This document shows positions 19,093 through 27,911 of a stretch of DNA of 64,000 bases, piece by piece. Under the pieces are notes generated by a model. It worked only from the letters and a program-made list of their open reading frames with translations. It was not told the origin of the DNA and did no database searches. The DNA is from Undibacterium sp. GTDB taxonomy: Bacteria; Pseudomonadota; Gammaproteobacteria; Burkholderiales; Burkholderiaceae_D. The stretch covers positions 62,001 to 126,000 of the forward strand of contig JAUSNO010000030.1 of assembly GCA_030645915.1 (NCBI GenBank). The letters run 5' to 3'. A program made the translations under genes and the position numbers. Each line of letters starts with the position of its first letter. Position 1 is the stretch's first letter.

Positions 19093-22000
19093 TTATTTGC
19101 CTGGCTTTACGTCATTCAATGCAATTTGCGTTACTGCTTTAGTGCTGGCACCTGTCGAAGTTTCACTAACGCCTCCAAGCTCGTAGCTCATATGCAGCTT
19201 CATTTCATGTTCTTTTGTTGATATAACCGGGGACATACTGTTTTTCGATACATGAAATGCCTGAGTTTTACCGGATGAATTCAAGATTGTCCAGCTTGCG
19301 GCTCCGGCAAATCCCGCACAAATAAACAAACCTAACATCGCAGAAGAGCGCAAGCGCGAACCAGTTTTTGACTTGCTCAATACAGGAAGATCAACAGACA
19401 CCGGCGACTCTTTCAACATTTGCAAAGCAAGACCGCACCAAGTTTGATTCTGTGCGTAACTTTGAGTCAGTTTGGAAATCAATTCAGTTGTTAACACTTC
19501 GGCCTGTGCATGCTCTTGTTGTAATTTCTGCCGTGCAGCTTCAGCTTTTTCACGCGCTTGCAGACTGCGCTCTTGATGTTGCTGACATAAAACTTGTGCG
19601 TCATTAAGGGCATGTTCTTCTTGAGTCGCAGTGCTTGCCGCAATGAGAAGCGCCTCAGTTTCTTCATCAATCCGTTGTTGAAGCAAAGTGCTTGCTTTTT
19701 TTTCCTCACAGAGACGTTGCGCTAACTTCTCGGTCAATTCCTTTTCTTTTTCCTGTTGTAATTGCAAGCTGGCTTGCAAAGTTTGCTGGGCGTTGAAACG
19801 CGCATCTTCCAGCATAGCCAGTTCTTCCTGTTCTTTCATTGCTTTTGCTGATTCGAGCGCAGTGTCCTTTTGTTTTTGCAGCAATGTATTTGCTGCCGCG
19901 ATCAGTTGAGATTCTTCTGCTAATTTCTGGTCAACCGCCATGCGTGCGGTGCTTTCCAGGATCAATCGTTCTTGCGCTTTACGTGTAATTTCCTTCTCAG
20001 AAAATAGACGTTTTTCTGATTCTTCGAGAATCAGTTTTTCCGCGTCCATCTTCAACTCTATCTCTTGCACGGTAGCCTGACGCAGAGCAGCAGTTTCTTG
20101 TTGCAGCACAGTTTGTGCCTGGATGCGTATTATTTCTTCATTCTCAAATAATGCGCGCTGCATTTCTGCACGTTGCAAATTAAGTAATTCTTCTGCGCGT
20201 ATTTGCGCGATAACAGCCAATTCGTTTTCTTGCGCTACTTGTTGATGAGCCAATTCGCGTGCTTCGCTCTCTATTTGAATACGTTCTTGCAAAGCGATCT
20301 TTGCGTCTTGTTCAGCAGCCATGCGCAGTTCGCATTGCGCCAAGTATTCTTGCTCAGCTGCTAAACGTTGCACAATTTCATCCGAAATTTGTCTCTCGTC
20401 AATTAACTTCTGTTGGATCGCACTTAAAGTTTCGAGTTCTATACTGGCGCGCAGATTCTCCAGACGGTTCAATTCAACTGCTTCCTGCAATTTCGCCTCA
20501 ACGGCTTCATTTGCGATCCGCTGGGTCTCTGCATGCTCTGTCGATTTGATAAATAAAGCTTGTTCAGCGGCGTGTATTTGGTGCATGTAAACAAGGGCTA
20601 GCTGCTCTTGTTCTGTCCGTTGACATGACACATCACCTAACTGACGCTCTACTTCCAGTCGCGCTTGAATCGCGTTATGCGCCAATTGATCATTATCAAG
20701 TTTCTTTTGCAGTTCTTGACTCAATTGTTTCTCAGATAATTTACGCGCCTGCTCAACTTTTGATGAGTCCAACAACAAGCGTGTTTTTTCTTCCAGTGCT
20801 TGTGCAGCTAAACGCTTATTCAATGACTCTTCAATAGAAGCTTCCAAATATTGTTTTTCAGCCCGATTAAATCTATCAAGCTCTGTTTGTAACACGTCCA
20901 TTTGTTGCTGACGTTGATAAACAAGATTTAGTTTCTCTTGCTCGGCAGCCTGCACCGCGGTAGAGGCGGCAACGGCCAATTGTTCATTGGCTTTGCATTG
21001 CTCTAAGCTCACAAGAGTTGATTGCTCTTGTTGAATTCGTTCATTTTGCCATTGCAACAAATCTTGTTCGTGCTGTAAACGCTGCTGCGTCAGATTGGCG
21101 ATAAGCTTCTCAGCATCTGCACTGGCGGCGATTTCCTGATACAGCGCCTGCTGTGTCGCCAGCTGCAGTTCACTGATGACTCTTGCCTGACGATAGGTTT
21201 CATTTTGTGCTTCAGCATATTGCAAGCTGGTTTTTTCAGTTTCCAGTTTTAAAATTAATTCTTCTTGTGCAGATTGTTCAACTTGCAGCTTCAATTCAGT
21301 AACTGTATACAGTTCACCTTCAGTTTGCATGCGTTGACTGATGACATCTTCCAACTCCGCTATTTTTTGAATTTTCCTGATAGAAAGTTGTTGCACATTT
21401 TTTTGCATTTCGGCAAAGGCATGTGCTTTTTCGTGCAGAGTTCTCTCAACGAGGACGTTCTTTTCTGCATCGAGTCTGGCCTGCTGTTCCGCTTGCGCAC
21501 GTTCGTTGGCTAGTTTTGCGTGTTCTTCTTCAAGCAATGCACGAGACTTTGCTTCGTCCATTACTGCTTTTTGCAGCGCCAATTTTTGCTGATGTGCCTC
21601 TGCCTCTTGTTTTACGGATTGTTCGCTCGCGCTCTTCAATTGATCAATGGCAGTATTGAAATTATTCAACTCCGCCAATCGACGCTGCTCCAATTCTTCC
21701 GTAATCCGTTGCTGTTCAAGCTTTGCTTGCTCGATAGCGGCGAGCAAAGTCTGCTCTGTATTTAAGTGTTGATTTTTTAATGCGCTTAATTCCTGCGCTT
21801 GCTTTAAACGACTTTGCTTTGTTTCCGCAATTAATTTCTCTGCGTCTGCGCTAGCTGCCAATTCTTGATATAGCGCTTTTTCAGTTAACAGGATTTTTTC
21901 AGCGTTAATTTTTGCCTGACGTTCGGCCAATTCATTTGCCTGACCATACTGCAATGCGATTTGTTCTGCTTCCAGTTTTGCTTTTGCTGCCTCGCTGGCC

Positions 22001-25000
22001 AATTGTTCAAGCTGAATTTTCTCTGCGATAGCGACAGATAAGGCGGTATCCGTTTCCAGACGCAATCGTGAAACATTTTCAAGTTCGGCGACTCGTTGCA
22101 CTTTTTGAACGGTAAGCTCATGCGTTTTGTGCTGAAGATCAGCATATGTACGTACTTTTTCGTGCAGCGCTTTTTCTGCTAAGACATTTTCTTCTGCACT
22201 TACTCGCGCTTCCAGCTCGGCCTTCGCTCTTTCATCGGCCAATTTTGCGTGCTCCTGCTCTAGCTGAGCGCGGCTCTTTGCCTCTTCATTGGCTATTTGT
22301 TCTTTCAGTAATTTCTCTTGCGCCGCCTGTGCTTCGATTTTCGCAACTTCGGTTCTTTCCTGCTCGAGAAGTTGCGTCTGCGTTAACGAATCCAGTGCGA
22401 TCTGTTGCGCTTGTGCTTTTCTTTTTTCCAAATCGGCCAAGTCTACCGCCACCTTCAGTCGCGCTTCGGTCGACAATTTTGCCTGTTGCTCAGCTCTTAC
22501 TTTTTCTCTGCATTGATCCAACAGATTTTTTTCTGTCAGAGTTTTTTCCTCCAGCACTTGACGAATTTCCTGTTCTTCCTTCAAGCGATTATTAAATACA
22601 GTAATGTGTTCTTGCTCAATGAACGACTTCGCTTCCAATTCCTGCAGCAATTGTTTTTCAGAGGATATTTTATGCTGCACCAGATCAAGCGCCCTCTGCT
22701 CCTCGGCAGCACGTTTCTTTAGAATAGTATTAAATTGAACTGATTCTTCTGCCTTGATTTGTGAAACTTGCGCAATCTGGCGTTGTAGATGCACATGCTC
22801 AGTCATTTTTTCAAGACGCAACTGTTCGGCAGCAAGCAAAGCCTGACGAGTTTCTTTCGCTTCCTGTTCTTTTTGCTTGCGTTCTGCAAGCACGGCAATA
22901 TGCGCAAGATCGCCATGTGCTTTTGCAAGAATCTGCTCAGCAGCGTCTTTCTCTGCCTCAAGCTTTTGCTGATTGACATGCGCGGCATCGCGCTCCGCCT
23001 CCAGACGCAATTGTTCGACTTTGGTCATCTCGACCATTTGCCTTGCCTTAAGCAAGGCAAAAGTTGCCGCTTTATGTTGCAATTGGGATTGCAGTTGAAC
23101 TTGCTCTAGCGCTTCCTGCTCCGCAAATAGGGTATTTTCAAGCGACTGTCTTTGCTCACGTTCTAGTTGCCCTTTTGCCAGAGCCAGTTCTTTCGCTTCT
23201 TGTTCAGCGTTTAATCTCGCTTCGGCTTCAGCTTGGGCGACCTGCTCGGAATCCAACTTTTCCTTCGTTGCATTGAGCACCAGTTGTATTGAGTCTGCAC
23301 GTTTACGTTCTGCTGCCAACTTTTCTTGTATCAGTGCCAGAGCCGCAGTTTCATCTTCTGTACGTCGCTGCTGGATTTGCAATAAGCGGCTTGATTCCTC
23401 ATTCTTTTGAACCGCAATTTGGGCGCATTGCTGCTCCAACTTTGCTTGCGCCATCGCATTATCGAGTACGCGTTTCTCTGCAATACATTTTGTCTCATTG
23501 GCAGTTCTGGCGACCAAATCGGCTTGTTGCTGCATTTGCAATAATGCTACATGCGTCTGCTCGGTTTTCGCGAGCGCCTCTGCCTCTATGGCGTTTTGCT
23601 CTTCCATGAGAGATTTTGCCTTAATGACATCGGCGACTTTTTGTTCGGCGTCGGCTCTGCGTTGCTCGGCTTTGGCTAACTCAAGAACATTATTTTCCTT
23701 GTTTGCAGCAGCAACATTGGCTTTATTTAATAATTCTGTCTGAATTGCCACGGCATTGAGCGCTTGTTGCTCAGCATCAGCGAGTTCTCGGGCTTTTTTT
23801 GCCGCCTCGCGCTCCATGATGATTAATTCTTTGCTGATTTGCATCGCGCGCTGCTCTTCAACGGCACGCTGTTTTGCGAATTTAATCGCCTCTTGATCTG
23901 CCTGACGTCGAGCCTGCGCTTCTGCTGCAGCGATAGACTCTGCTTCAAAACGCGCGCGGGCATTGACATCGGCATGCTGTTCAGTTTCAACGCGCAACAT
24001 CGCTGCGGTTTGCAATTCTCTTTCTGCCTTGATTCTGGACTCAGTCACGCCACGAATCTTCTCTTCCGCATCGCGTCTGGCCTGCGCTGCTGCCGTTGCG
24101 ACGGCTTCAGCCAATTCGCGCTTATTGGCCGCGATATGTAACTCTTGCTCAGCCTGCATACGTAACTGAATGGCTTCTCCTGCCCGTTTTTCAGATTCGG
24201 CGCGCGCTTGTGCAATCGCCTCATATTCTTGCTCCAGACTTACCCGTGCCAGTGCGTCTTCACGCGCTCTGGCTTCGACCGGCGCACGATTTATCGCAAA
24301 TTCCAGAGCCATCGCTTCAGCCTGATCGCGCTCTCGATTGACTTGTTGTGATTCATTTCTTACTTTTGCGAGCATTTCTGCTGTCTCACGCGCCTCTTTA
24401 TCTCTGCGTTCTCTTTCTCTTGCCAGTTCAGCGATACGTGCATCTACCCTTGCCCGTTCTTCCGCTTCCTGTATGGCGGCATTCGATGCGGCCTCACGTT
24501 CGGCCGCCCAACGACGGGCATTTTGTGTCTCTTTTGCTAAACTTTCCGCTGCTATTTTTGCTTTTTTTGAAATTTCGCTTTCAGCTTTGAGTTGCTCTGC
24601 GGCCCTTTGTTTGGCTTTTTTTTCAAATTCAACACGTTGCTCTGCTTGCTCTCTTGCTTGAGTCTCAAGCAGCGCCCTTTCGTTCAACTCTTCAGTTTCC
24701 TGGCTATTGGCGGCGATTCTCGCTTCACTTGCTGCACTTGATTGGCGATCAGCTTCTTGCCTTGCGCGGCTGCTAACGATTACTTTTTCTTCCAGATCCA
24801 CTTTTCTCTGCGCTAAGGCTGCTGCATCGACATCGGTCTGAGCCCGCTCTTCAGCCAGACTTCTTGCTCTGGCTTCTGTCTGTGCGCGATGTTCTGCGGC
24901 GACTGTCGCACGTGCTTCCGCTTCAACTCTGGCGATCGCAGCGCGAATGCCTTTAACATCGATGCGCGACTGTGACTCAAGAGATGCCTCGGACGTCATA

Positions 25001-25083
25001 TATTCATCGCTTTTATCCGCACGGCCATCCAGGGCATATGCCCCCATGGATAGTCTGTCTAACAATGTCTTATTCGCGTCCAT
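19093..25083 (-). CDS. Giant tail-anchored coiled-coil protein (1996 aa)
   Basis: No known domain is recognisable. After about 40 non-repetitive residues the chain is almost pure Ala/Glu/Gln/Arg/Lys/Leu. From residue 252 to 917 a motif [R/K]-x-x-A-E recurs every 14 residues without loss of heptad phase (47 steps of 14 plus one of 7). Residues about 914-1130 are repeated at +243. There is no proline between 268 and 1894. A TM helix (about 1914-1934, LGLFICAGFAGAASW) with Arg on its N-side leaves a 62-residue C-terminal tail, probably periplasmic. The ATG has an AGAGGTGA ribosome-binding site. It is convergent with the kinase gene and divergent from upp. A rod, spacer or filament role is inferred from shape alone; crescentin/FilP-type and TolA-like proteins are analogues of form, not shown homologues. 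Confidence 0.9.
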   Translation of the reverse strand: MDANKTLLDRLSMGAYALDGRADKSDEYMTSEASLESQSRIDVKGIRAAIARVEAEARATVAAEHRAQTEARARSLAEERAQTDVDAAALAQRKVDLEEKVIVSSRARQEADRQSSAASEARIAANSQETEELNERALLETQAREQAEQRVEFEKKAKQRAAEQLKAESEISKKAKIAAESLAKETQNARRWAAEREAASNAAIQEAEERARVDARIAELARERERRDKEARETAEMLAKVRNESQQVNRERDQAEAMALEFAINRAPVEARAREDALARVSLEQEYEAIAQARAESEKRAGEAIQLRMQAEQELHIAANKRELAEAVATAAAQARRDAEEKIRGVTESRIKAERELQTAAMLRVETEQHADVNARARFEAESIAAAEAQARRQADQEAIKFAKQRAVEEQRAMQISKELIIMEREAAKKARELADAEQQALNAVAIQTELLNKANVAAANKENNVLELAKAEQRRADAEQKVADVIKAKSLMEEQNAIEAEALAKTEQTHVALLQMQQQADLVARTANETKCIAEKRVLDNAMAQAKLEQQCAQIAVQKNEESSRLLQIQQRRTEDETAALALIQEKLAAERKRADSIQLVLNATKEKLDSEQVAQAEAEARLNAEQEAKELALAKGQLEREQRQSLENTLFAEQEALEQVQLQSQLQHKAATFALLKARQMVEMTKVEQLRLEAERDAAHVNQQKLEAEKDAAEQILAKAHGDLAHIAVLAERKQKEQEAKETRQALLAAEQLRLEKMTEHVHLQRQIAQVSQIKAEESVQFNTILKKRAAEEQRALDLVQHKISSEKQLLQELEAKSFIEQEHITVFNNRLKEEQEIRQVLEEKTLTEKNLLDQCREKVRAEQQAKLSTEARLKVAVDLADLEKRKAQAQQIALDSLTQTQLLEQERTEVAKIEAQAAQEKLLKEQIANEEAKSRAQLEQEHAKLADERAKAELEARVSAEENVLAEKALHEKVRTYADLQHKTHELTVQKVQRVAELENVSRLRLETDTALSVAIAEKIQLEQLASEAAKAKLEAEQIALQYGQANELAERQAKINAEKILLTEKALYQELAASADAEKLIAETKQSRLKQAQELSALKNQHLNTEQTLLAAIEQAKLEQQRITEELEQRRLAELNNFNTAIDQLKSASEQSVKQEAEAHQQKLALQKAVMDEAKSRALLEEEHAKLANERAQAEQQARLDAEKNVLVERTLHEKAHAFAEMQKNVQQLSIRKIQKIAELEDVISQRMQTEGELYTVTELKLQVEQSAQEELILKLETEKTSLQYAEAQNETYRQARVISELQLATQQALYQEIAASADAEKLIANLTQQRLQHEQDLLQWQNERIQQEQSTLVSLEQCKANEQLAVAASTAVQAAEQEKLNLVYQRQQQMDVLQTELDRFNRAEKQYLEASIEESLNKRLAAQALEEKTRLLLDSSKVEQARKLSEKQLSQELQKKLDNDQLAHNAIQARLEVERQLGDVSCQRTEQEQLALVYMHQIHAAEQALFIKSTEHAETQRIANEAVEAKLQEAVELNRLENLRASIELETLSAIQQKLIDERQISDEIVQRLAAEQEYLAQCELRMAAEQDAKIALQERIQIESEARELAHQQVAQENELAVIAQIRAEELLNLQRAEMQRALFENEEIIRIQAQTVLQQETAALRQATVQEIELKMDAEKLILEESEKRLFSEKEITRKAQERLILESTARMAVDQKLAEESQLIAAANTLLQKQKDTALESAKAMKEQEELAMLEDARFNAQQTLQASLQLQQEKEKELTEKLAQRLCEEKKASTLLQQRIDEETEALLIAASTATQEEHALNDAQVLCQQHQERSLQAREKAEAARQKLQQEHAQAEVLTTELISKLTQSYAQNQTWCGLALQMLKESPVSVDLPVLSKSKTGSRLRSSAMLGLFICAGFAGAASWTILNSSGKTQAFHVSKNSMSPVISTKEHEMKLHMSYELGGVSETSTGASTKAVTQIALNDVKPGK
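20959..22344 (-). repeat. Internal duplication of 243 codons in the giant coiled-coil gene
   Basis: Residues about 914-1130 align to about 1157-1375 with a constant offset of 243 residues. EEAKSRAQLEQEHAKLADER (933) matches DEAKSRALLEEEHAKLANER (1176), and AASADAEKLIA is identical at 1076 and 1319. The copies are diverged outside these blocks, so the duplication is old. Confidence 0.85.
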
Positions 25084-25387
25084 TCTTCACCTCTGGTCAA
25101 TGGTCACTCCCTGTTCATATTCAAGATACTTATGGGAGTTTCATAACTTGGATTATCACTGAACAAAAAACAAACAATGGCTGAATAAGAATAAGAAAAC
25201 GCCTTCATTTCATCACTATGAAATTGATTGGAGATAAAGATTACTCTTTGGACAAAAAAATTAAAGTATCGTAAAAGTGGAATTTACTTTTAAAACATGA
25301 CAATCTGCTCTCGGAGTCACCATTCGCGCCCTGAGGGACGTAAAATAATGGCTGGCAAATTTTGCATAACTCTTACGGAGAATTATC
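25084..25387. promoter_or_regulatory. Divergent intergenic region between the giant coiled-coil gene and upp
   Basis: 304 nt without a gene. It must hold the promoters of both flanking genes. The ends carry clear ribosome-binding sites: AGAGGTGA for the giant gene and ACGGAG for upp. Several A/T-rich tracts (about 25160-25290) are present, but I see no clear promoter hexamer pair, hairpin or repeat. Confidence 0.4.
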
Positions 25388-26020
25388 TTGGCAGAATCAG
25401 TTACCGAAATCAGACATCCCCTGATGCAACACAAATTGAGCCTGATGCGTAGCAAGGACACCCCGACGGATAACTTCCGCCGTCTCTTGCGCGAGATCAG
25501 TCAAATGCTAGCCTATGAAGTAACTCGCGACTTACCTTTGGAAAATGTCGAAATTGAAACACCGATTGCGACTATCGCGGCGCCTACCATTAGCGGCAAG
25601 AAACTCTGCGTTATTTCAGTATTAAGGGCTGGCAACGGTATTTTGGATGGCATGCTCGATTTATTGCCAAATGCGCGCGTTGGCCACATTGGCCTGTATC
25701 GCGACCCCGTAACTTTGGAACCCGTTGAATATTATTTCAAGGTGCCTGAGGATATTGCCGAGCGCCTGGTGATAGTGGTAGACCCTATGCTGGCAACCGG
25801 CAATTCGGCCGCGGCTGCCATCACCCGCTTGAAACTGCGCGGAGCGGTAAGCATCAAGTTTGTTTGCCTGCTGGCAGCACCCGAGGGCATCAAGGTAATG
25901 CAGGAAGCGCATCCGGATGTATCAATTCTGACTGCATCGATTGATCAATGCCTTAACGAACACGGCTATATTGTTCCTGGCTTGGGTGATGCTGGTGATA
26001 GATTGTTTGGTACCAAATAA
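25388..26020 (+). CDS. upp: Uracil phosphoribosyltransferase, TTG start
   Basis: 210 residues. [16 protein letters not shown] is the PRPP-binding loop, MLASG-like as in Upp, and the uracil-binding C-terminus reads [17 protein letters not shown]. It salvages uracil to UMP with PRPP. The start is TTG at 25388: GGAG lies 7 nt upstream and no ATG fits the conserved N-terminus ([19 protein letters not shown]-like). Length and motifs match the family (about 208-210). Confidence 0.97.
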   Translation: MAESVTEIRHPLMQHKLSLMRSKDTPTDNFRRLLREISQMLAYEVTRDLPLENVEIETPIATIAAPTISGKKLCVISVLRAGNGILDGMLDLLPNARVGHIGLYRDPVTLEPVEYYFKVPEDIAERLVIVVDPMLATGNSAAAAITRLKLRGAVSIKFVCLLAAPEGIKVMQEAHPDVSILTASIDQCLNEHGYIVPGLGDAGDRLFGTK

Positions 26021-26040
26021 CAGTTTATTAGAAATCAAAA

Positions 26041-26124
26041 GTGCATACGTCCAAGACGCACTGTTCATGCGGGCTGCAGAGCAGATAGGCTGAAAACCCG
26101 CATGGATAGTGCGTCTTGGCGCAC
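26041..26124 (+). repeat. Dispersed palindromic element, copy 1
   Basis: An imperfect inverted repeat of about 84 bp: arms CCAAGACGCACT and AGTGCGTCTTGG pair perfectly, then CATGCGGG pairs with CCCGCATG around a central region holding AGATAGGCTG. A T-rich stretch follows, so it may also terminate upp. A second copy, reverse-oriented, lies at 46616-46693. Confidence 0.8.
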
Positions 26125-26154
26125 TCTATTTTTAATTTTTTATTGATTTTGACT

Positions 26155-26191
26155 AAAAAAACCCGGCTAAGCTCGTTAGCCACTCTTTTTT
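26155..26191. terminator. Bidirectional intrinsic terminator
   Basis: A 6-bp stem GGCTAA/TTAGCC with a 5-nt loop is flanked by A7 and T6 tracts. It sits between the converging upp and the small exported-protein gene and would serve the latter, and upp as a backup. Confidence 0.7.
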
Positions 26192-26200
26192 GCTCAATTA

Positions 26201-26620
26201 TTAAGATGTTTTCTTTTCCTTGAGTTTTTCGTCAAGCTCTTCGATGTGTTGCTTACGTTGCAGCGCTTTCGCCTCAACCGTAATGCGCTGCAAAATATCG
26301 TTGTTGTTACGGCGGATCAATTTGATACCGTTCAAACAATACGTGACGAAAAATTTTTCGTAACACGCCAGTTCAGATTGCACATACCATTTTTGCAAAG
26401 TGATTTTGGCGTTCTCCGTCTCGGTTAACGCTTGTTCCGCCATCGTCAGCGTCTGTATCGAACCCGCGGCATAGGCCTTGTCAAGCGAGGTGATGGTCCT
26501 GTTTAATTGTGGCAGCGCGGCTTTATCCTGTTCATCCATGGCATTAGCGGTTTGAAAAAACATGGAGAGACTAAATGCGGCAAGACCAAATACCGATGTA
26601 GAACGAAAAGCGAACTTCAT
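26201..26620 (-). CDS. Small exported protein of unknown function
   Basis: About 139 residues from the ATG at 26620 (MKFAFRSTSVFGLAAF), supported by an AAGG ribosome-binding site; the upstream extension lies in the zapE end. Signal peptide about 1-27 (ending TANAM). The mature part is helical and charged with two Cys (ELACYEKFFVTYCLNG) that could form a disulfide, and a Lys/Glu-rich C-terminus KLKEKKTS. It follows zapE by 25 nt on the same strand. No family is recognised beyond conserved betaproteobacterial hypotheticals found beside zapE. Confidence 0.75.
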   Translation of the reverse strand: MKFAFRSTSVFGLAAFSLSMFFQTANAMDEQDKAALPQLNRTITSLDKAYAAGSIQTLTMAEQALTETENAKITLQKWYVQSELACYEKFFVTYCLNGIKLIRRNNNDILQRITVEAKALQRKQHIEELDEKLKEKKTS

Positions 26621-26645
26621 AGTAAAACCTTTTTCAATAAATGGC

Positions 26646-27743
26646 TCATGCAATCGACGTAGCGACTTGCCGCTGGTCAGCATCCATGTATTCACGCGAC
26701 TGCATCTCGATAATGCGTGACACGGTACGATGGAACTCATTTGATAAAGTACCTTGGGTATAAAGCTCTTCCGGTATCACTTCAGCAGACATGATCAGCT
26801 TTACTTTATTATCATAAAATACATCAATTAACCAGGTAAAGCGACGTGCTTCAGATGACATTGCCGCTGACATCGCAGGTATCGACGACAAAATCACAGT
26901 ATGAAAACGGCTGGCGATTTCCAGATAATCATTTTGAGAACGCGGACCACCGCATAACGTTGAAAAATCAAACCAAATGACACTGCCGGCACGACGTAAC
27001 GCCCGCAGCTCACGCCCTTCAATGTTGACGTGCGCATCCTCATCACTCGTTTCAGCAATACGTAAAAACGTATCACGCAAGCGTTGATCTGTGACGGCAG
27101 AGAGGGGCGTCAAATAGGCGTCCACCTGCTCCAAGGCGCGCTTGCGATAATCATTGCCGGAATCGACATTAAGTACGTCCAGTTTTTCTTTAAGTAAGGC
27201 AATGGTGGGCAACATCCGATCGCGATGCAGTCCATCCGGATACAAAGTGTCTGGCTGATAATTAGAGGTCATGACAAACGACACCCCGTTTTCAAACAAC
27301 GCTTTTAGTAAGTTATATAGCAGCATGGCATCTGCCACATCTGAAACATGAAACTCATCAAAACATATCAGACGGTACTTCTTGGCGATACGACGCGCGA
27401 CTTCATCCAAAGGATCTGCCACGCCTTTTAGTTCATCTAACTGGCGATGCACAGCGCGCATAAATTCATGAAAATGTAATCTTGTCTTACGAACTACCGG
27501 CACCACAGAATAAAAACTATCCATCAAAAAAGACTTGCCACGCCCTACCCCGCCCCACATGTACACGCCTCGCGGAACTTCTGGGCGGGTGATCAGGCGT
27601 GTAAGCTTATTTGAGCGCTTTGTTTTATACAGTACCCATTCTTCATAAGCCTGCTGAAGACGATCAACCGCAAGTTGTTGCGCGGCATCTGACTGAAAGC
27701 CGCGTTTGGTCAATGCATCTTGGTAAAACTCGGAAACGTTCAT
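26646..27743 (-). CDS. zapE: Cell division protein ZapE (AFG1-like ATPase)
   Basis: 365 residues of the AFG1/ZapE P-loop family. Walker A GGVGRGKSFLMD at about residue 65, Walker B LICFDEFHVSDVADAM, sensor TSNYQPDTLYPDGLHRD, and the C-terminal IDVFYDNKVKLIMSAE are diagnostic. In E. coli ZapE destabilises FtsZ bundles late in constriction and under stress or low oxygen. It follows lpdA after a 168-nt gap that contains a perfect hairpin and an 8-bp tandem repeat, so it may have its own promoter there. Confidence 0.95.
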   Translation of the reverse strand: MNVSEFYQDALTKRGFQSDAAQQLAVDRLQQAYEEWVLYKTKRSNKLTRLITRPEVPRGVYMWGGVGRGKSFLMDSFYSVVPVVRKTRLHFHEFMRAVHRQLDELKGVADPLDEVARRIAKKYRLICFDEFHVSDVADAMLLYNLLKALFENGVSFVMTSNYQPDTLYPDGLHRDRMLPTIALLKEKLDVLNVDSGNDYRKRALEQVDAYLTPLSAVTDQRLRDTFLRIAETSDEDAHVNIEGRELRALRRAGSVIWFDFSTLCGGPRSQNDYLEIASRFHTVILSSIPAMSAAMSSEARRFTWLIDVFYDNKVKLIMSAEVIPEELYTQGTLSNEFHRTVSRIIEMQSREYMDADQRQVATSIA

Positions 27744-27785
27744 GCGTTTTTCTGGAGGGGGAAATTTTGAGGGGAATTTAATTCA

Positions 27786-27815
27786 ACGCCGCTGATAATG
27801 TTTTATCAGCGGCGT
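27786..27815. repeat. Perfect 12-bp hairpin between lpdA and zapE
   Basis: ACGCCGCTGATA pairs exactly with TATCAGCGGCGT over a 6-nt loop. No T-run follows on the minus strand, so it is not a textbook terminator; it may protect or terminate the lpdA mRNA in a factor-dependent way. Confidence 0.7.
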
Positions 27816-27848
27816 AAGTACTACACGCAGGTACTACAAATGATTGCT

Positions 27849-27904
27849 ACTGACCTACTGACCTACTGACCTACTGACCTATTGGCCTATTGGCCTATTG
27901 ACCT
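27849..27904. repeat. Octanucleotide tandem repeat (seven copies) after lpdA
   Basis: Four exact ACTGACCT units, then ATTGGCCT twice and ATTGACCT once. It ends 7 nt from the lpdA stop, in its 3' untranslated region. The gradient from one variant to another is typical of a slippage-derived array. Confidence 0.9.
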
Positions 27905-27911
27905 ATTGAAT

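Noticed and set aside
19368-24661. Many plus-strand open frames of 60-149 codons opposite the giant coiled-coil gene
   Set aside because: They are Leu/Ser/Phe/Arg-rich and arise from the antisense of a repetitive Ala/Glu/Gln/Lys-rich gene; none has a ribosome-binding site or a family signature.
27849-27904. CRISPR-like repeats
   Set aside because: The units are contiguous 8-mers without spacers; no cas genes are present.
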